64,000 bases of DNA from Isochrysis galbana (Eukaryota > Haptophyta > Isochrysidales > Isochrysidaceae), in contig CM030932.1 of the NCBI GenBank assembly GCA_018136815.1, positions 2,897,019-2,961,018 on the forward strand, written 5' to 3'. The notes under the pieces were generated by a model, which made no database searches, was not told the DNA's origin, and saw nothing but the letters and a program-made list of their open reading frames with translations. Shown here in pieces: positions 10,301 through 19,698 of this stretch. A program made the translations under genes and the position numbers. How positions within the stretch are numbered: the first letter of the stretch is position 1; each line of letters begins with the position of its first letter.

Positions 10301-13300
10301 GGTTCGTTCTCCCGGACGTTGCCCTCACGGTGAACAGCACCCTGGCTGACACTGGAGCGGGCCCGTCAGTAATCACCACTGCTCTTCTCGATCGACTACC
10401 TGAAGACGCTTGCGTCGAACGCGTATCGGACGCTACCGTCCCCAACCTACATGGGCCGGACGGCCTTCCTCTCATCACTAGGGGCCGGGCTAGCCTCGTC
10501 TTCTCCTTGTCCGGTCGCCTCTTCCGTCATTCGTTCGCGGTCATCGAAGGAAACGCGATGCTTCTGCTCGGGAACGATTTTTTGGCCGCCCACTCCGCTA
10601 CCATTTCTCTCGACGCCGCGAGCTCGGAAGGAAGCCTCCGCCTCCGTCCGGCCTCTGGCGATTCAGAAGATTCTTCAAGAGTCCTTTCCGAATGTGTAGT
10701 CAGAGTTTCCACGGCGCCGCCCCCAGTCGCGGACGCCGGCTTCGTCGGAGCTATCTCGATGTCACCCGGTCAGCCGCTGACTGTCGACTTTCTGGAGAGG
10801 TCGACGGCAACACGAGAGATCCCGGCCGGATCGGAGGGTGAGGCTGCTGCTGATGCTAGACAGCCACTCTATACACCTCTCTTTGAGTCTGCCGACGAGT
10901 TTGCGGCCAAAGCTCCGGCGTCTACCTCGTCCGAATATCTTCTCTACACGGAGCAAGCGGTGACGATTCCTGCCTTCCACCGCGCAACCATCTGGGTCAG
11001 GGTTCCGCTAGCTCTCCGAGATCATTCGGACTGCGCGATGCTGGTCGACCGCCTACCAAATCGCGAGGCTCTCGATTCGTCTCCTCTCGTAATGCCCACG
11101 GTGGTCACGCCCACGGAAGATCATCGCATCGCGGTGACGATCGTCCACACCGGGGTCAATGCGCTGACCCTGCCGTCTCTGCATCCGATAGCTTCGCTCC
11201 AGGTGCGTTTCAAGTTGCACCGGGGCTGGACTCCGACTGGAAGCGAGGGGGATGGTGACCCTGTCACCGCGCTGAGCGAGGAGCAACGATCTCTACTCGA
11301 CTCAGCCACCATCGATCCAGACCGGCTTCTTTCCGACGATCAACGAGAAGAAGTACGCCAACTCTTGGCCCGGCGCATCAAAGCTTTCGCGTTGCACCCG
11401 GGGGCTCCAAACCATACGCACGTTCTCGAGGTGGAGTTGCCACTCAACCCCGGCGCTGTTCCTCACCGGCACGCTCCGTCTAGAGTGGGCCGCGCAGGCG
11501 AGCTCATCATAGAAGAGGAGGTAGCCAAGATGGAAGCCGCCGGCATTATTCGCAAGTCAAATTCGGCTTGGGCTTCCCGAGTAGTCCTGGTCAGCAAGAA
11601 AGATGGCTCCGTTCGATTCTGCGTGGACTACCGCGACACGAACGCCAAGCTACGCGTCGAGGATAGCCCTCTACCCCTCATTGTGGAGGCTATCGATAGG
11701 CTAGCGTCCGGCCAAGGGCCGCTCAGTTCTCTCTTCTTATGTACTCTCGATTTAGCCTCTGGTTTTTGGGGCATCCCGATCAAAGAATCGCACAAACATA
11801 TCACCGCTTTCACTACCCACCGCGGCAAATACGAGTTCAACTTTCTACCGTTCGGCATCCAATCAGGTCCCTCCTACATGTGCCGCTTGATGGACATCGT
11901 TCTCGGTGCGCTAGCGTGGGAGATCTGCATGCCTTACCTCGATGATGTAGGCATCTGGTCAACGGGCGTGGGTCCTTCCGAAGAGGCCAGGGCACAGGCT
12001 TCGTTCGAGCAAATGCTTCACCGGCTAGACCTCGTTCTCGAACGGCTAGAGTGGGCCGGTCTGACCTGCAAGATGTCCAAGTGTGTCTTCTTTGCCACCT
12101 CTACGGAGTACCTCGGTCACGTTGTCTCGAGGGAAGGTCTCAAGATGGACCCGAAGAAGGTCGCAGCTGTCGCCGACATCGACCCGTCATCCATCAACTC
12201 CTTGGAAGCGGTTCGATCTTTCCTCGGCCTTTGCTCCTACTATCGTCGATTCATTCGCCAATTCGCCGCTAAGGCTGCTCCTCTCACTGCCCTCACGCGG
12301 AAGGGCTGCGACGTGGCAAAGGAGTCCCAGTCCGAGGAGTGTCGCCGAGCTATCCAAGAGCTCAAGACAGCGATCACTTCGGAGCCCGTCTTGACTCCAC
12401 CCAGGGATGATCGGCCCTTCATCGTCAAGACCGATGGGGCTAGCAAGTTGGGCATCGCCGGCATCCTCTCGCAGCTAGGAGACGATAACCGTGAACGAGT
12501 CGTTGGGTACTACGCTCGCAGTCTCACCTCGGCCGAACGCCATTGGACGGTGACCGAGATTGAGCTCTTGGCTGCCCTGGAATCAATCCGAAATTGGCGA
12601 CCCTACCTTTGGGGGCGTCGGTTCAAGTTAGTCGTTGACCACTCTGCGCTGCGATGGCTGCATACCATGAAGGATCAAGTAGCCGGTGGGCCAGCCTCTC
12701 TCAAGTTGGCTGAGTACCGGTTCGATGTCGAACATAAACCAGGAGCTGTTCATCAGGATGCTGACGGGCTGTCCCGGCTAGCATCCCTGGAGCCGGAACA
12801 CGAAGACGAACCACTCGCCGGCCCAGCGTCGTTAGCGGTACGTGAGCCTGGCTCAGAGTCTCTAGCCGAGCATGAACGGTCTCATCCGGTGGCTGCCATC
12901 ACGCGCTCCGTAGCTACGGCGCGAGGGCTTCAAGCTTTGGACCGATCTCGTCGTCGAGCCTCCGATTCCGGGCCCGCCATCCAGTCCAGTTATTTGGCCC
13001 CGGGTACGCCGACTTCCGAAGAGATGAGAGCGGCCCTGGCGGAAGATCCGTTCGTAGAGCCACTCCTAGGCTCAGGAGAGACGGTCAATCACGAGCCATC
13101 AGGCCTAGGGTCGCCTCCGCCGGCCGCCGCCTCAGGCCCCATTGCCGACGATGATTCGTGTTCCAGTTCTGTCGCTCCCGCTCCCGTTTCCGCTCAGCAA
13201 TCCAAGATGTTTCGCCGTTTCGTCGTTCACGATGGGCTCGTCTACTATCGCACCGTCCTTGACTCCACCGACCCGGACTCGCTAGTGCTCTATGTTCCGC

Positions 13301-14697
13301 CCTCCTTGCGGTCTCGCTACCTTTTTGCCTACCACGATCGCTCCGGTCACCTTGGAGTTTCTCGTATGTCCGGTCTTCTTCGTACTCGGGTATACTGGCC
13401 TGGCATGTCTTCCGACGTTGCATCCTACGTCCGGGAATGCCACGAGTGCACCCTCGCCAAGCCGCTACCTAGGGCTCTAGCGTCGCCCTCCGGTCTCTCC
13501 GTGGGCACCTACCCCTTTGATGTGGTCTACTGCGACGTGCTCGCACTGGCTCCCACTCACAACTTCGTGCCTGGAGTCTCGGGTTACGACAAGCTGGTCG
13601 TCTTCATCGACTCGCTCACTCGATGGATTGAGGCTGAGCCTTCGAATGGGGATCCTTCGTCGGAGGTGGCCTTGGACATGTTCATCCGCTTGATTGTGAC
13701 GCGTTATGGAGTCCCTAGGCAGCTTCGAACCGACGCCGGTTCGAATCTATGTTCGGTTCTTGTTTCGCGTATTCTGGAGCTCACCGGGACTGATTTGTCG
13801 AGTACAGAGCCGTACCGACATGAAGGTGTAGGCTTCGTCGAACGCGCTCAGCAAACGCTCATTCGTTTGATGCGCGCCTCGAACGAGGGTGGCGGTCATT
13901 GGGTCGACCATTTGCCGTTCCTACTCCTCTCGTTGAGGGCTTCTTCCGGTCGTGTTACCTCCCGGTCTCCAGCGTCTTTGATCTTTGGGCGTGAGCTGCG
14001 TCTGCCCGCTCAACTCTCTGATCCGAAGTCTGTTTCGCCAACTGCTCTCGAGGCGGCGTCCGCCGACGTTCGCTCGTACGCATCCAGGCTCAATGCGAGC
14101 CTCCGCCTCTCATGGTCCAGCGCTCTCGAGGCTACCCTAGCCGCTCAGGCTGAGTCGGCCCGTGACGCTACCATCAAGTCTCAAAGACCAGCGCGTTTCG
14201 AACCTGGGGATCGCGTCTGCATGCGATTACCAGGCCATGCCAACAAGTTGCAATTCATCTACTCGGGTCCCTACCGCGTCGTAGAGGCTCTGTCCGACAC
14301 TAGGTACCGACTCCGTGATTTGGAGAACCGGTTAGTCAAGGAGCAGGTGCATATCTCGAACCTCCGGCCGTATCATACTTTCGTTGATGAAGAGCCGCTG
14401 GCTGACGACGAGTACATCGTTGAAAAGTTGCTCGATCGTCGTAGCCATGGCGGTTCTATCGAGTACCTCGTGAAGTGGCGTGGCTATTCTATTCGAGAAG
14501 CCACCTGGGAGCCTCGTTCCGAGTTGCTCCGTCGTTGTTCTGATTTGCTTGATGATTATGATCGCTCCGTCGAAGAGACTTGTCCAGAAGATGTTGAGTC
14601 CCCGGAAGCAACTTCTTCGTCGGCCAGGGATACTCCTCTTCCTCCCGTTCTCGATGCGCCGTCTTCGCGCACTCGCTCCAGGCTCCATTCTCGTTGA
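7396..14697 (+). CDS. Chromovirus Pol polyprotein with MTase domain
   Basis: One uninterrupted 2433-residue frame. Domains in order: Ser-rich leader (about 1-350); DNA cytosine methyltransferase-like domain (about 369-565, PPC 429-431 and ENP 473-475); spacer; retropepsin (D985-T-G-A, LLGNDF near 1056); reverse transcriptase (about 1355-1560, YLDD 1514-1517); RNase H (D1680, E1721, D1748, D1790); integrase zinc finger (H1980, H1985, C2015, C2018) and core (D2047, D2113, E2149, with the exact 35-residue spacing); chromodomain (about 2339-2390, cage residues Y2340, W2361, W2371). All catalytic residues expected for mobility are present, so the element could be recent or active. The start codon is tentative: the frame is open upstream, and allowing for the indel difference between copies it lines up with gag across one TAG. 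In this group the chromodomain usually steers integration to particular chromatin. Confidence 0.93.
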   Translation: MLGADSRSLPLLESISTDTMLSSVSSNSPRSFDASSSLDSPPDGPAQGGGLGGFDASSVSSFRKQSVVKPSRAVDSVSSSALGSMDRSDVAAAASENVVAALPVSALSRRDPTGDLSPKGHSRSRSADESSLSTVGSRAVEAETSVSSSPLSPVRYISPSSCSFSRLEVAPVLVSDLVPDPEGSASGVNEDEGSKGAAAFRAHAVATADSGDAGAVDYDPSSRTIRTPASPLSLGSPEDPRSRDRPPEPTPFRSSPPKLEGDDLLPLNSVAEAIHRIAVVGCSSAAKSTATARAPTRELQMLAASRARASGSSVILPRHLAEAALAVRRPHASTHSSPSAVLPTHFDELCAELAAIHDAVTLDAAEGIPPPRVLVVGEASGVVSSMFLLAGAHVATCDLRPSEIDYIPHFCGDALHIQNLGWDLVVAHPPCTYLSAVSCQWLDREPGRRQALESAARVFLAMASADAPFVAVENPRMHAEASALVGGLRPRQFVQPWQHGTGHQKATGLYLTASLPSLQPSKIVEGRLSAMADLSPSPHRGALRSRTYVGIAGAMAAQWMPVLRRYAREAKASRSLDFTVDWAISQAAASLRERPSLCSTGFELAEPRTALARFMEGRGEAASSSHLTPPSGSPVSDSVVVIPDAGPVADASRLLHQEDSETNVSQDEAEAEGDRFLPWEWPIEDRSTTPGPPNTVKKRRSKWQVFDRDVISGVHRWQDVTPSIAQEIAEQAAAAEPSEPPILSRLGSQGINALSPSASFTAGDEGVAELTNSFVAERPLETWDAGPDSGEDDTPEMPEHRSMQTLETKPSDAAEGEDTPRALYCDGATARGLSAAGFSELSKLPKTDLQKSLEKEWSRQMDQPRHPTDRRGLGYDGVPNPSSSAKASPRSSIPFVPQTVAAAIERVPHVDESSPSRLASNPTTLSPGAGTSLPVESIADTPPPLYPRHCLYVRDLVVCRADGDRAAQGFVLPDVALTVNSTLADTGAGPSVITTALLDRLPEDACVERVSDATVPNLHGPDGLPLITRGRASLVFSLSGRLFRHSFAVIEGNAMLLLGNDFLAAHSATISLDAASSEGSLRLRPASGDSEDSSRVLSECVVRVSTAPPPVADAGFVGAISMSPGQPLTVDFLERSTATREIPAGSEGEAAADARQPLYTPLFESADEFAAKAPASTSSEYLLYTEQAVTIPAFHRATIWVRVPLALRDHSDCAMLVDRLPNREALDSSPLVMPTVVTPTEDHRIAVTIVHTGVNALTLPSLHPIASLQVRFKLHRGWTPTGSEGDGDPVTALSEEQRSLLDSATIDPDRLLSDDQREEVRQLLARRIKAFALHPGAPNHTHVLEVELPLNPGAVPHRHAPSRVGRAGELIIEEEVAKMEAAGIIRKSNSAWASRVVLVSKKDGSVRFCVDYRDTNAKLRVEDSPLPLIVEAIDRLASGQGPLSSLFLCTLDLASGFWGIPIKESHKHITAFTTHRGKYEFNFLPFGIQSGPSYMCRLMDIVLGALAWEICMPYLDDVGIWSTGVGPSEEARAQASFEQMLHRLDLVLERLEWAGLTCKMSKCVFFATSTEYLGHVVSREGLKMDPKKVAAVADIDPSSINSLEAVRSFLGLCSYYRRFIRQFAAKAAPLTALTRKGCDVAKESQSEECRRAIQELKTAITSEPVLTPPRDDRPFIVKTDGASKLGIAGILSQLGDDNRERVVGYYARSLTSAERHWTVTEIELLAALESIRNWRPYLWGRRFKLVVDHSALRWLHTMKDQVAGGPASLKLAEYRFDVEHKPGAVHQDADGLSRLASLEPEHEDEPLAGPASLAVREPGSESLAEHERSHPVAAITRSVATARGLQALDRSRRRASDSGPAIQSSYLAPGTPTSEEMRAALAEDPFVEPLLGSGETVNHEPSGLGSPPPAAASGPIADDDSCSSSVAPAPVSAQQSKMFRRFVVHDGLVYYRTVLDSTDPDSLVLYVPPSLRSRYLFAYHDRSGHLGVSRMSGLLRTRVYWPGMSSDVASYVRECHECTLAKPLPRALASPSGLSVGTYPFDVVYCDVLALAPTHNFVPGVSGYDKLVVFIDSLTRWIEAEPSNGDPSSEVALDMFIRLIVTRYGVPRQLRTDAGSNLCSVLVSRILELTGTDLSSTEPYRHEGVGFVERAQQTLIRLMRASNEGGGHWVDHLPFLLLSLRASSGRVTSRSPASLIFGRELRLPAQLSDPKSVSPTALEAASADVRSYASRLNASLRLSWSSALEATLAAQAESARDATIKSQRPARFEPGDRVCMRLPGHANKLQFIYSGPYRVVEALSDTRYRLRDLENRLVKEQVHISNLRPYHTFVDEEPLADDEYIVEKLLDRRSHGGSIEYLVKWRGYSIREATWEPRSELLRRCSDLLDDYDRSVEETCPEDVESPEATSSSARDTPLPPVLDAPSSRTRSRLHSR
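8500..9075 (+). other. Phage-type DNA cytosine methyltransferase-like domain
   Basis: Residues about 369-565 of Pol. Visible motifs: an AdoMet-site strand-loop (V373-L-V-V-G-E-A-S-G381) followed by an acidic residue after strand 2 (CDLRPSE); the motif IV loop D-L-V-V-A-H-P-P-C431, with the catalytic Cys kept; ENP at 473-475 in place of the usual ENV; VQPWQ at 494-498; and SRTYVGIAGAMAAQW at 545-559. This set (AHPPC-T-Y-L, ENP-x-MH, QPW and a C-terminal SRTY-GIA-AMA-QW block) is that of small stand-alone methyltransferases of bacteriophages, not eukaryotic DNMT1 or DNMT3. It is fused in frame upstream of the protease, so it would be released from the polyprotein or travel in the particle. Activity is inferred only. 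Confidence 0.75.
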
Positions 14698-16279
14698 TCC
14701 CATGTCTTGGGTAAGGGACCCGTCCCTCTAGGCTAGCCCCACGCCTCGGCTAGGGCTCCGAGTTCAAATTTCTGTCAGAGCGAATCATGGAGGTGCTGAA
14801 CGCGTGCTGCCTGCGCTCTACACCCGGCGCAACACCCGAGCAAAGCTCCTGTAAAAGGGAGAAGTGGGTGGGGCAGTGCGTACGAAAGAGGCCGCCGCGT
14901 TAAGCCGCCGATTTCGTGCTCGCTTTGGATCCAAAGGGTGTTCTTGTCTCCACGTTTCGCTCGCTATGTTCCGTTGCTTCTTGTTCCGATTCTGACCTCT
15001 GGTCAGCCCAAGTTCCAGGTTCCAGGTCTCTGTTTCCAGGTTCACCGCTCGACATCGGGAGACGTCTCGATCTTAGTCGGGGGGTGTCGAATTCATCCTA
15101 GATGATGCGATTTCCAGGCTCTTGTTTCCAGGTCCTTCGCCGTGCGGCCACACGGTGAAGCTCAGGTACATCTAGGTTGGTAGGGTTCGTCCCTAGCGAT
15201 CTAGAATTCGAGTTCTCGTTTCGTTCCTTCTAGCCTGTTTGTCAGGTCTAGATTCCAGGTTTCCTCCTTTCGGGTAATCTTTACCTAAAGGAGCCAGGTC
15301 GCCTGTTGCTCGCTGCGCGCTTGTCTCAGGCTCTCGAGTTACCTTGTGAAGGCTTGTTTAGCTTCTTGCAAGGCTTGTCGTTTCTTGTTGGGTTCCGGTT
15401 CTTTCTTGGGATCTGCTGACTTTCGTTGTTGTCCAGGCCTGTTCTTCGTAGGTTCTGCTTGGCCTGGTTAGGGTTTCGTTGAATCCCCGCGTTCGGCGTT
15501 TGGCGTTCGTCTTGGCGTTCGGAAATTTCCTTTCACATTCCCTAGGTCCGCTACCCTTGGCTTGTAGGTCCTTGCTTCTTTCTTCTCGGTCAAGGTGTTT
15601 GGCGAGCGAGTCGGTTGCTCTATCCGCTCGAGATTTGAGGTTTAATTTGCCATCTCCCCTTGGAGACCGGTGTAGGTTCGCTTCCTAGGTGAGGGAATCT
15701 TTCCCCTTGATGCAAGTTACATGCAAGCCCTTGGCCCCTTTGGTGTTGCTTCCCCTTGGTTGCTACTCAGGGTTGTTCGTTAGAAGCGTCTAGAAGGTTC
15801 ACGCTCAACGGCAAGATTTATTCGGTCGTGAAGACATCTCGTTGCGATCTGTATCCAAAGTGATCGCCGTGGTCGCGCGACAGGACGCTCCCCTTCGGAC
15901 TCTCCGCTACGTGGGAAGTTACAACGGAGACACGCTCCGGCCGTCGCTGCGGAGTCTCTCTCTCTCTCGCTCTCTCTCTCCGTCTCTCGCGACGTGTTTG
16001 AGTTATCGGTGATTTGGGGTCGCGGTTGCTTGATAATTTGCTTGGTTTGGGTGAATGATTCCGGTGTGTTCGTGAGTCGGTGTATCCTGTTGTTCTCAGC
16101 TTCGTTGTCCGTCGTTGTTCGCTGCGTCGCTGCACTCAAGCAGCTTAGGCTCCCTCCCTGAGGGAAGAGTTCTTTGTAGGTCTAACAATCTCTTACAACC
16201 CATCACACTAGGGCCGCTAGGAGCGCCTCGCCGCCCCACAGCCCTTCGTTCGCCGTTCGTTCCCCGTCCAGACACCCAA
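14698..16279 (+). repeat. Retrotransposon 3' tail, probable LTR and leader
   Basis: No gene is visible between the Pol stop and 16280. The stretch is T-rich on this strand in its middle, contains many CCAGGT and TTCCAG motifs and a CT run (15955-15985), and includes the left arm of a large inverted repeat. A purine run at 14852-14865 followed by TG is a candidate polypurine tract and LTR start. The LTR end and primer-binding site could not be placed with confidence; the segment near 16180-16210 is the best candidate. Confidence 0.45.
15087..15790 (+). repeat. Left arm of 700-bp inverted repeat
   Basis: The segment is the reverse complement of 16468-17172 at roughly 95% identity judged by eye, with scattered substitutions. 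It lies inside the probable 3' LTR of the chromovirus. Arm ends match at GTCG-x-ATTCATCCTAG on the outside and at TAGAAGCGT on the inside. Confidence 0.85.
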
Positions 16280-16543
16280 ATGGGGTTGCCCGACCCAGTC
16301 CAGAATTTCATTCACCCGACTCCCGGTGGGGAGGAGGGCCAAAGCGCCGCGCTAGCCGCCGGTGCTGCTCGCGACGGAGTGGCTCAGAGCCCTCCGGCTC
16401 CGCTCGACTCGACAGGTGCGCTGAGCAGCCAGGTGCAGGTCAGGTGGCGGCTGGAGGAGCGGCAAGCGTCACGCTTCTATCGAGCAACCCTGAGTAGCAA
16501 CCAAGGGGAAGAAACACCAAAGGGGCCAAGGGCTTGCATGTAA
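16280..16543 (+). pseudogene. Possible start of a second gag
   Basis: A short frame begins at ATG 16280 just after the probable LTR and runs into the inverted repeat arm at about 16468. Its last own residues (Q-V-Q-V-R-W-R-L-E-E) resemble the first readable residues after the N gap at 4706 (V-Q-L-Q-W-A-M-V-E). That would make it the 5' end of gag, i.e. an LTR followed by the leader and gag of another unit, truncated by the inverted arm. The match is short and weak, so this is tentative. Confidence 0.3.
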
Positions 16544-17172
16544 CTTGCATCAAGGGGAAAGATTCCCTCACCTAAGAAGCGAACCTACACTGATCTCCAA
16601 GGGGAGATGGCAAATTATACGTCAAATCTCGAGCAGATAGAGCAACCGACTCGCTCGCCAAAAACCTTGACCGAGAAGAAAGAAGCAAGGACCTACAAGC
16701 CAAGGGTAGCGGACCTAGGGAATGTGAAAGGAAATTTCCGAACGCCAACGCGAACGCCAAACGCCGGAAGACAACGAAACCCTAACCAGGCCAAGCAGAA
16801 CCTATGAAGGACAGGCCTGGACGACAACGAAAGTCAGCAAGTCCCAAGAGAGAACCGGAACCCAACAAGAAACAACAAGCCTTGCAAGAAGCAAGAAGCT
16901 AAATAAGCATCCTGAAGGTACCCCGAGAGCCTGAGACAAGCGCGCAGCGAGCGACAGGCGACCTGGCTCCTTTGGGTCAAGATTACCCGAAAGGAGGAAA
17001 CCTGGAATCTAGACCTGACAAACAGGCTAGAAGGAACGAAACGAGAACCCGAATTCTAGGTCGCTAGGGACGAACCCTACCAACCTAGGTATGCCTGAGC
17101 TTCACCGTGTGGCCGCACGGCGAAGGACCTGGAAATAAGAACCTGGAAATCGCATCATCTAGGATGAATGCG
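16468..17172 (-). repeat. Right arm of 700-bp inverted repeat
   Basis: Inverted copy of 15087-15790, separated from it by about 680 bp. Substitutions show that it is a real diverged copy and not a read-through hairpin artefact. It looks like an internal LTR piece in opposite orientation. Confidence 0.85.
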
Positions 17173-19094
17173 ACATGCGCACTCCTTGCAGAAACGGCTG
17201 AACGGCTGCCTCAGTCTTGTGGTGCGCGTGGGGCGTTGGGAGCACACCAGACATCAACAACCAGCAAAGACTGCCTCTGCCTCTCCCTCCCTCCTCGCGC
17301 GAGTAGGCACCTCCTCCTCCTCCTCCTCCTTTGCTTGCGCGGCGGCCCTCTGCCTAGGCCTAGGCCTAGGGCCTCGCGCTCCGTCGAGCGTCGAGCAGTG
17401 CCGCCCATTGAAGGCGCCGCGTGCGGTGTCTCCGGGGGCGCCTCTAGGAGTTGGGCTGTAAGTGATATTAGTACCGATGCATTAGTATTAGCTCCCCATG
17501 ACCCATGAGCTGATATACTGATGTTAGTGCCTACCTAGGCTGCCATTTCAAAAATGAAACTGAAAACAAAACTCCGGAGCGGGAACGAGCCCCCGCGAAC
17601 AAGCGCAGAGGCGCGCCCGCCCGCTCCCTCCCCCCTATTTCTCCTGCTAGCTGCCCACCCCCCACCACCTTGGCCTCTTGGCCTCTTCACATGCACCTGC
17701 CAACTCGTGCTCTCTGTTTGTTTGCGTTGCCCTCCCCTTTGCGCGCGCGCCACGCGCTGCACGCTGCACGCTGAATGAACACCCCCCAGTAAGTATAAGT
17801 ATAATAATAGCGATACTAGAAGTTGTAATAGGGGTGTAAGCTGATATTAGTACTGATGTAAGTACTCATGCAAGTGTAAGCTCAAAACCAAGGTAAGCTT
17901 ACGGACTGACAGCCCACAACTAGGTCTAGGGTCTAGGAGCGCCGCAGCGCCGCATCATCGCGGTATCGCGGTCGCGGTCTTCTTTCTGCCTCTTGCTCGT
18001 CGAGGCGATCACGATCATGTGCGCGGGTGCGCGGGAGGCACGGTCATGGTTGGGGTTGAGGGTTGAACCTGAACCTGAACCTGGACATGGAGAGATGAGG
18101 ATGAGGAGGGAGAGGGCGCGCACGCGCGTGTGGCCAAGCTCACGAGAGAAGAGAGAAGAGCAACTGGGGAAGGTAGGCCTGCCTCCGACATCTCTGTGTT
18201 TTGGACCGTGTTTGGCTGTGTTTCTAGTTTCTACCAACGCCAACGCCAAACACAGACCGTTTTGACTGAAGAGCAATTGGGGGAAAAGGCCCACCTCCGA
18301 TATCATTATCTTTGCACCGTGTTTGGCTCTGTTTCTACCAACGCCAAACGCAGACCGTTTTCTAGCAACGCCAAACACAGACCGTTTTGACTGCCTGCTG
18401 TGTTCCCCACCCAGGGTGAGAGCTAGGAGTTGAAGTGTACACCGTACACCTTCAAGAAAGTTTTTTTTAGGAGTTGAAGTGTATGCCCATGCCTCGACCA
18501 CCCCGCTCTCCGAGACTGAGATTCCTAAGATTCCGTCGGCGAGTGGCCGGCTCCACCTACTTTTAAAAAGTATCGACTCCTACACAGCGCGTTCTCCTCT
18601 CTTCTCGCACTCTCTCCTCTCCTCTCCCTCCCTCGTGGTTTATTTATCTTCCTACCATGTCTCGCGTCTCACCAAAAAAAAGGGAATGATTGGAGGGGAG
18701 AGACGAGAGAGAAACGACAGGGGAAAGCTTCTGGTGTGTGTGCGCAGACTCTCTTCCGGAGAGACGAGAGGAGAAACGAGAAACGAGAGAAGAATGCAAG
18801 AGAGAACAAGCAAGAAGAAGGAAGAACAAGGAGAGAGAGAGAGAGATCCTTCTCTGGTCTGCTACGTGAGCCTCGAGGGCACAGCTCATAAAGATCGAGC
18901 ATGAGTTTCTTATGTGTTTGAGTGTCGCGCATAGAGTGCGAGAGCATGAGAGAGAGGACGAGTCCCTAACACAGACCGATTTCGTTGTGGAAGAGAGGAA
19001 GAAGAAGACAGAAGAGATGGTTTTGTGGGAAGGGCAGCGTGTGAGAAGATGGAAGAGGTGAACCACCTGCTGAGATGAGAGTGGAGTGGAGTCA
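17173..19094. other. Intergenic, no gene seen
   Basis: No supported gene. It contains short CT-rich runs (17275-17335), a CCTAGG triplet repeat near 17352, three diverged copies of an ACGCCAAACACAGACCGTTT motif (about 18235-18390), a duplicated AGGAGTTGAAGTGTA (18427 and 18470), and a purine-rich stretch after 18670. Confidence 0.6.
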
Positions 19095-19590
19095 CAGTAG
19101 TTGTGGGGGGGGGGGAGGGGGGGGAGGGGGAGAGGAGAGAGGAGAGCGCGCGTGGGGAGAGAGAGAGGAGGAGAGGGAGGGACCCCCTCGCGCGGGGGGG
19201 GGCGGGGGGGAGAGGGCACGCGCAGGCAGGGGAGAGGGGAGGGAGCGAGAGGCAGAGAAGGGCTGCCGCGGACTGGTGCGTGAGGGAGCACGAGGGAGAG
19301 AGAAGGGAGGCAGGGATAGGGAGGGAGAGACCGGGGGGGGGGGGGGGGGAGGTGGGGGGAGGTTGCTTGGAGGAAGAGGAGCGGGGCGGGGAGGGGGGGG
19401 AGGAGGAAGGCCAGACGGGCTCGGTCCACTAGCGGCTGGGGCGTTGCCGGAGGGCAAGGAGGCGTGGCCAAGCGGCGGCCGTGAGGCACTGCTCCATGGG
19501 AACCGATGGAGAGCGATGGGCTCAGGGAGTGATGGACAAAACGGGGAGACGGAAAGAGGAGGGGAGAGATTGGGGGGGAGAGAGAGGCAA
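19095..19590 (+). repeat. G/A-rich low-complexity tract
   Basis: About 500 bp that are almost entirely G and A on this strand, with several poly-G runs of 8-18 bases. It lies just upstream of the ABCF gene. Long Pro/Ser or Gly/Arg frames across it come from composition only. Such polypurine DNA can form triplex or quadruplex structures. Confidence 0.85.
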
Positions 19591-19698
19591 GGAAGGACAC
19601 AACAGCCCTGATGGCTCTTTTCCTCGCCTCGCACAGGTGGCGAGAGGAGCGGGGAGTGAGAGTAGGCGCAACAGCACGTGAAAGGTACAACCCGAACC

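Larger units (their letters stand above)
4706..16279 (+). mobile_element. Ty3/gypsy chromovirus with methyltransferase domain
   Basis: An LTR retrotransposon of the Ty3/gypsy chromovirus type. Order of parts: gag (4706-7060, frame-broken), pol (7396-14697, open), then an untranslated tail and probable LTR and leader sequence to about 16279. The order protease, reverse transcriptase, RNase H, integrase, chromodomain defines the group. The 5' LTR is lost in the gap. The 3' LTR borders are not certain: a purine-rich stretch near 14852-14865 could be the plus-strand primer, which would place the LTR start near 14866. The unusual part is a phage-type DNA cytosine methyltransferase-like domain in the N-terminal third of Pol. 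Confidence 0.85.

Noticed and set aside
14750..14800. tRNA-like B-box (GAGTTCAAATT) near the end of pol
   Set aside because: No matching A-box, anticodon arm or acceptor stem could be drawn; no tRNA gene was found in the window.
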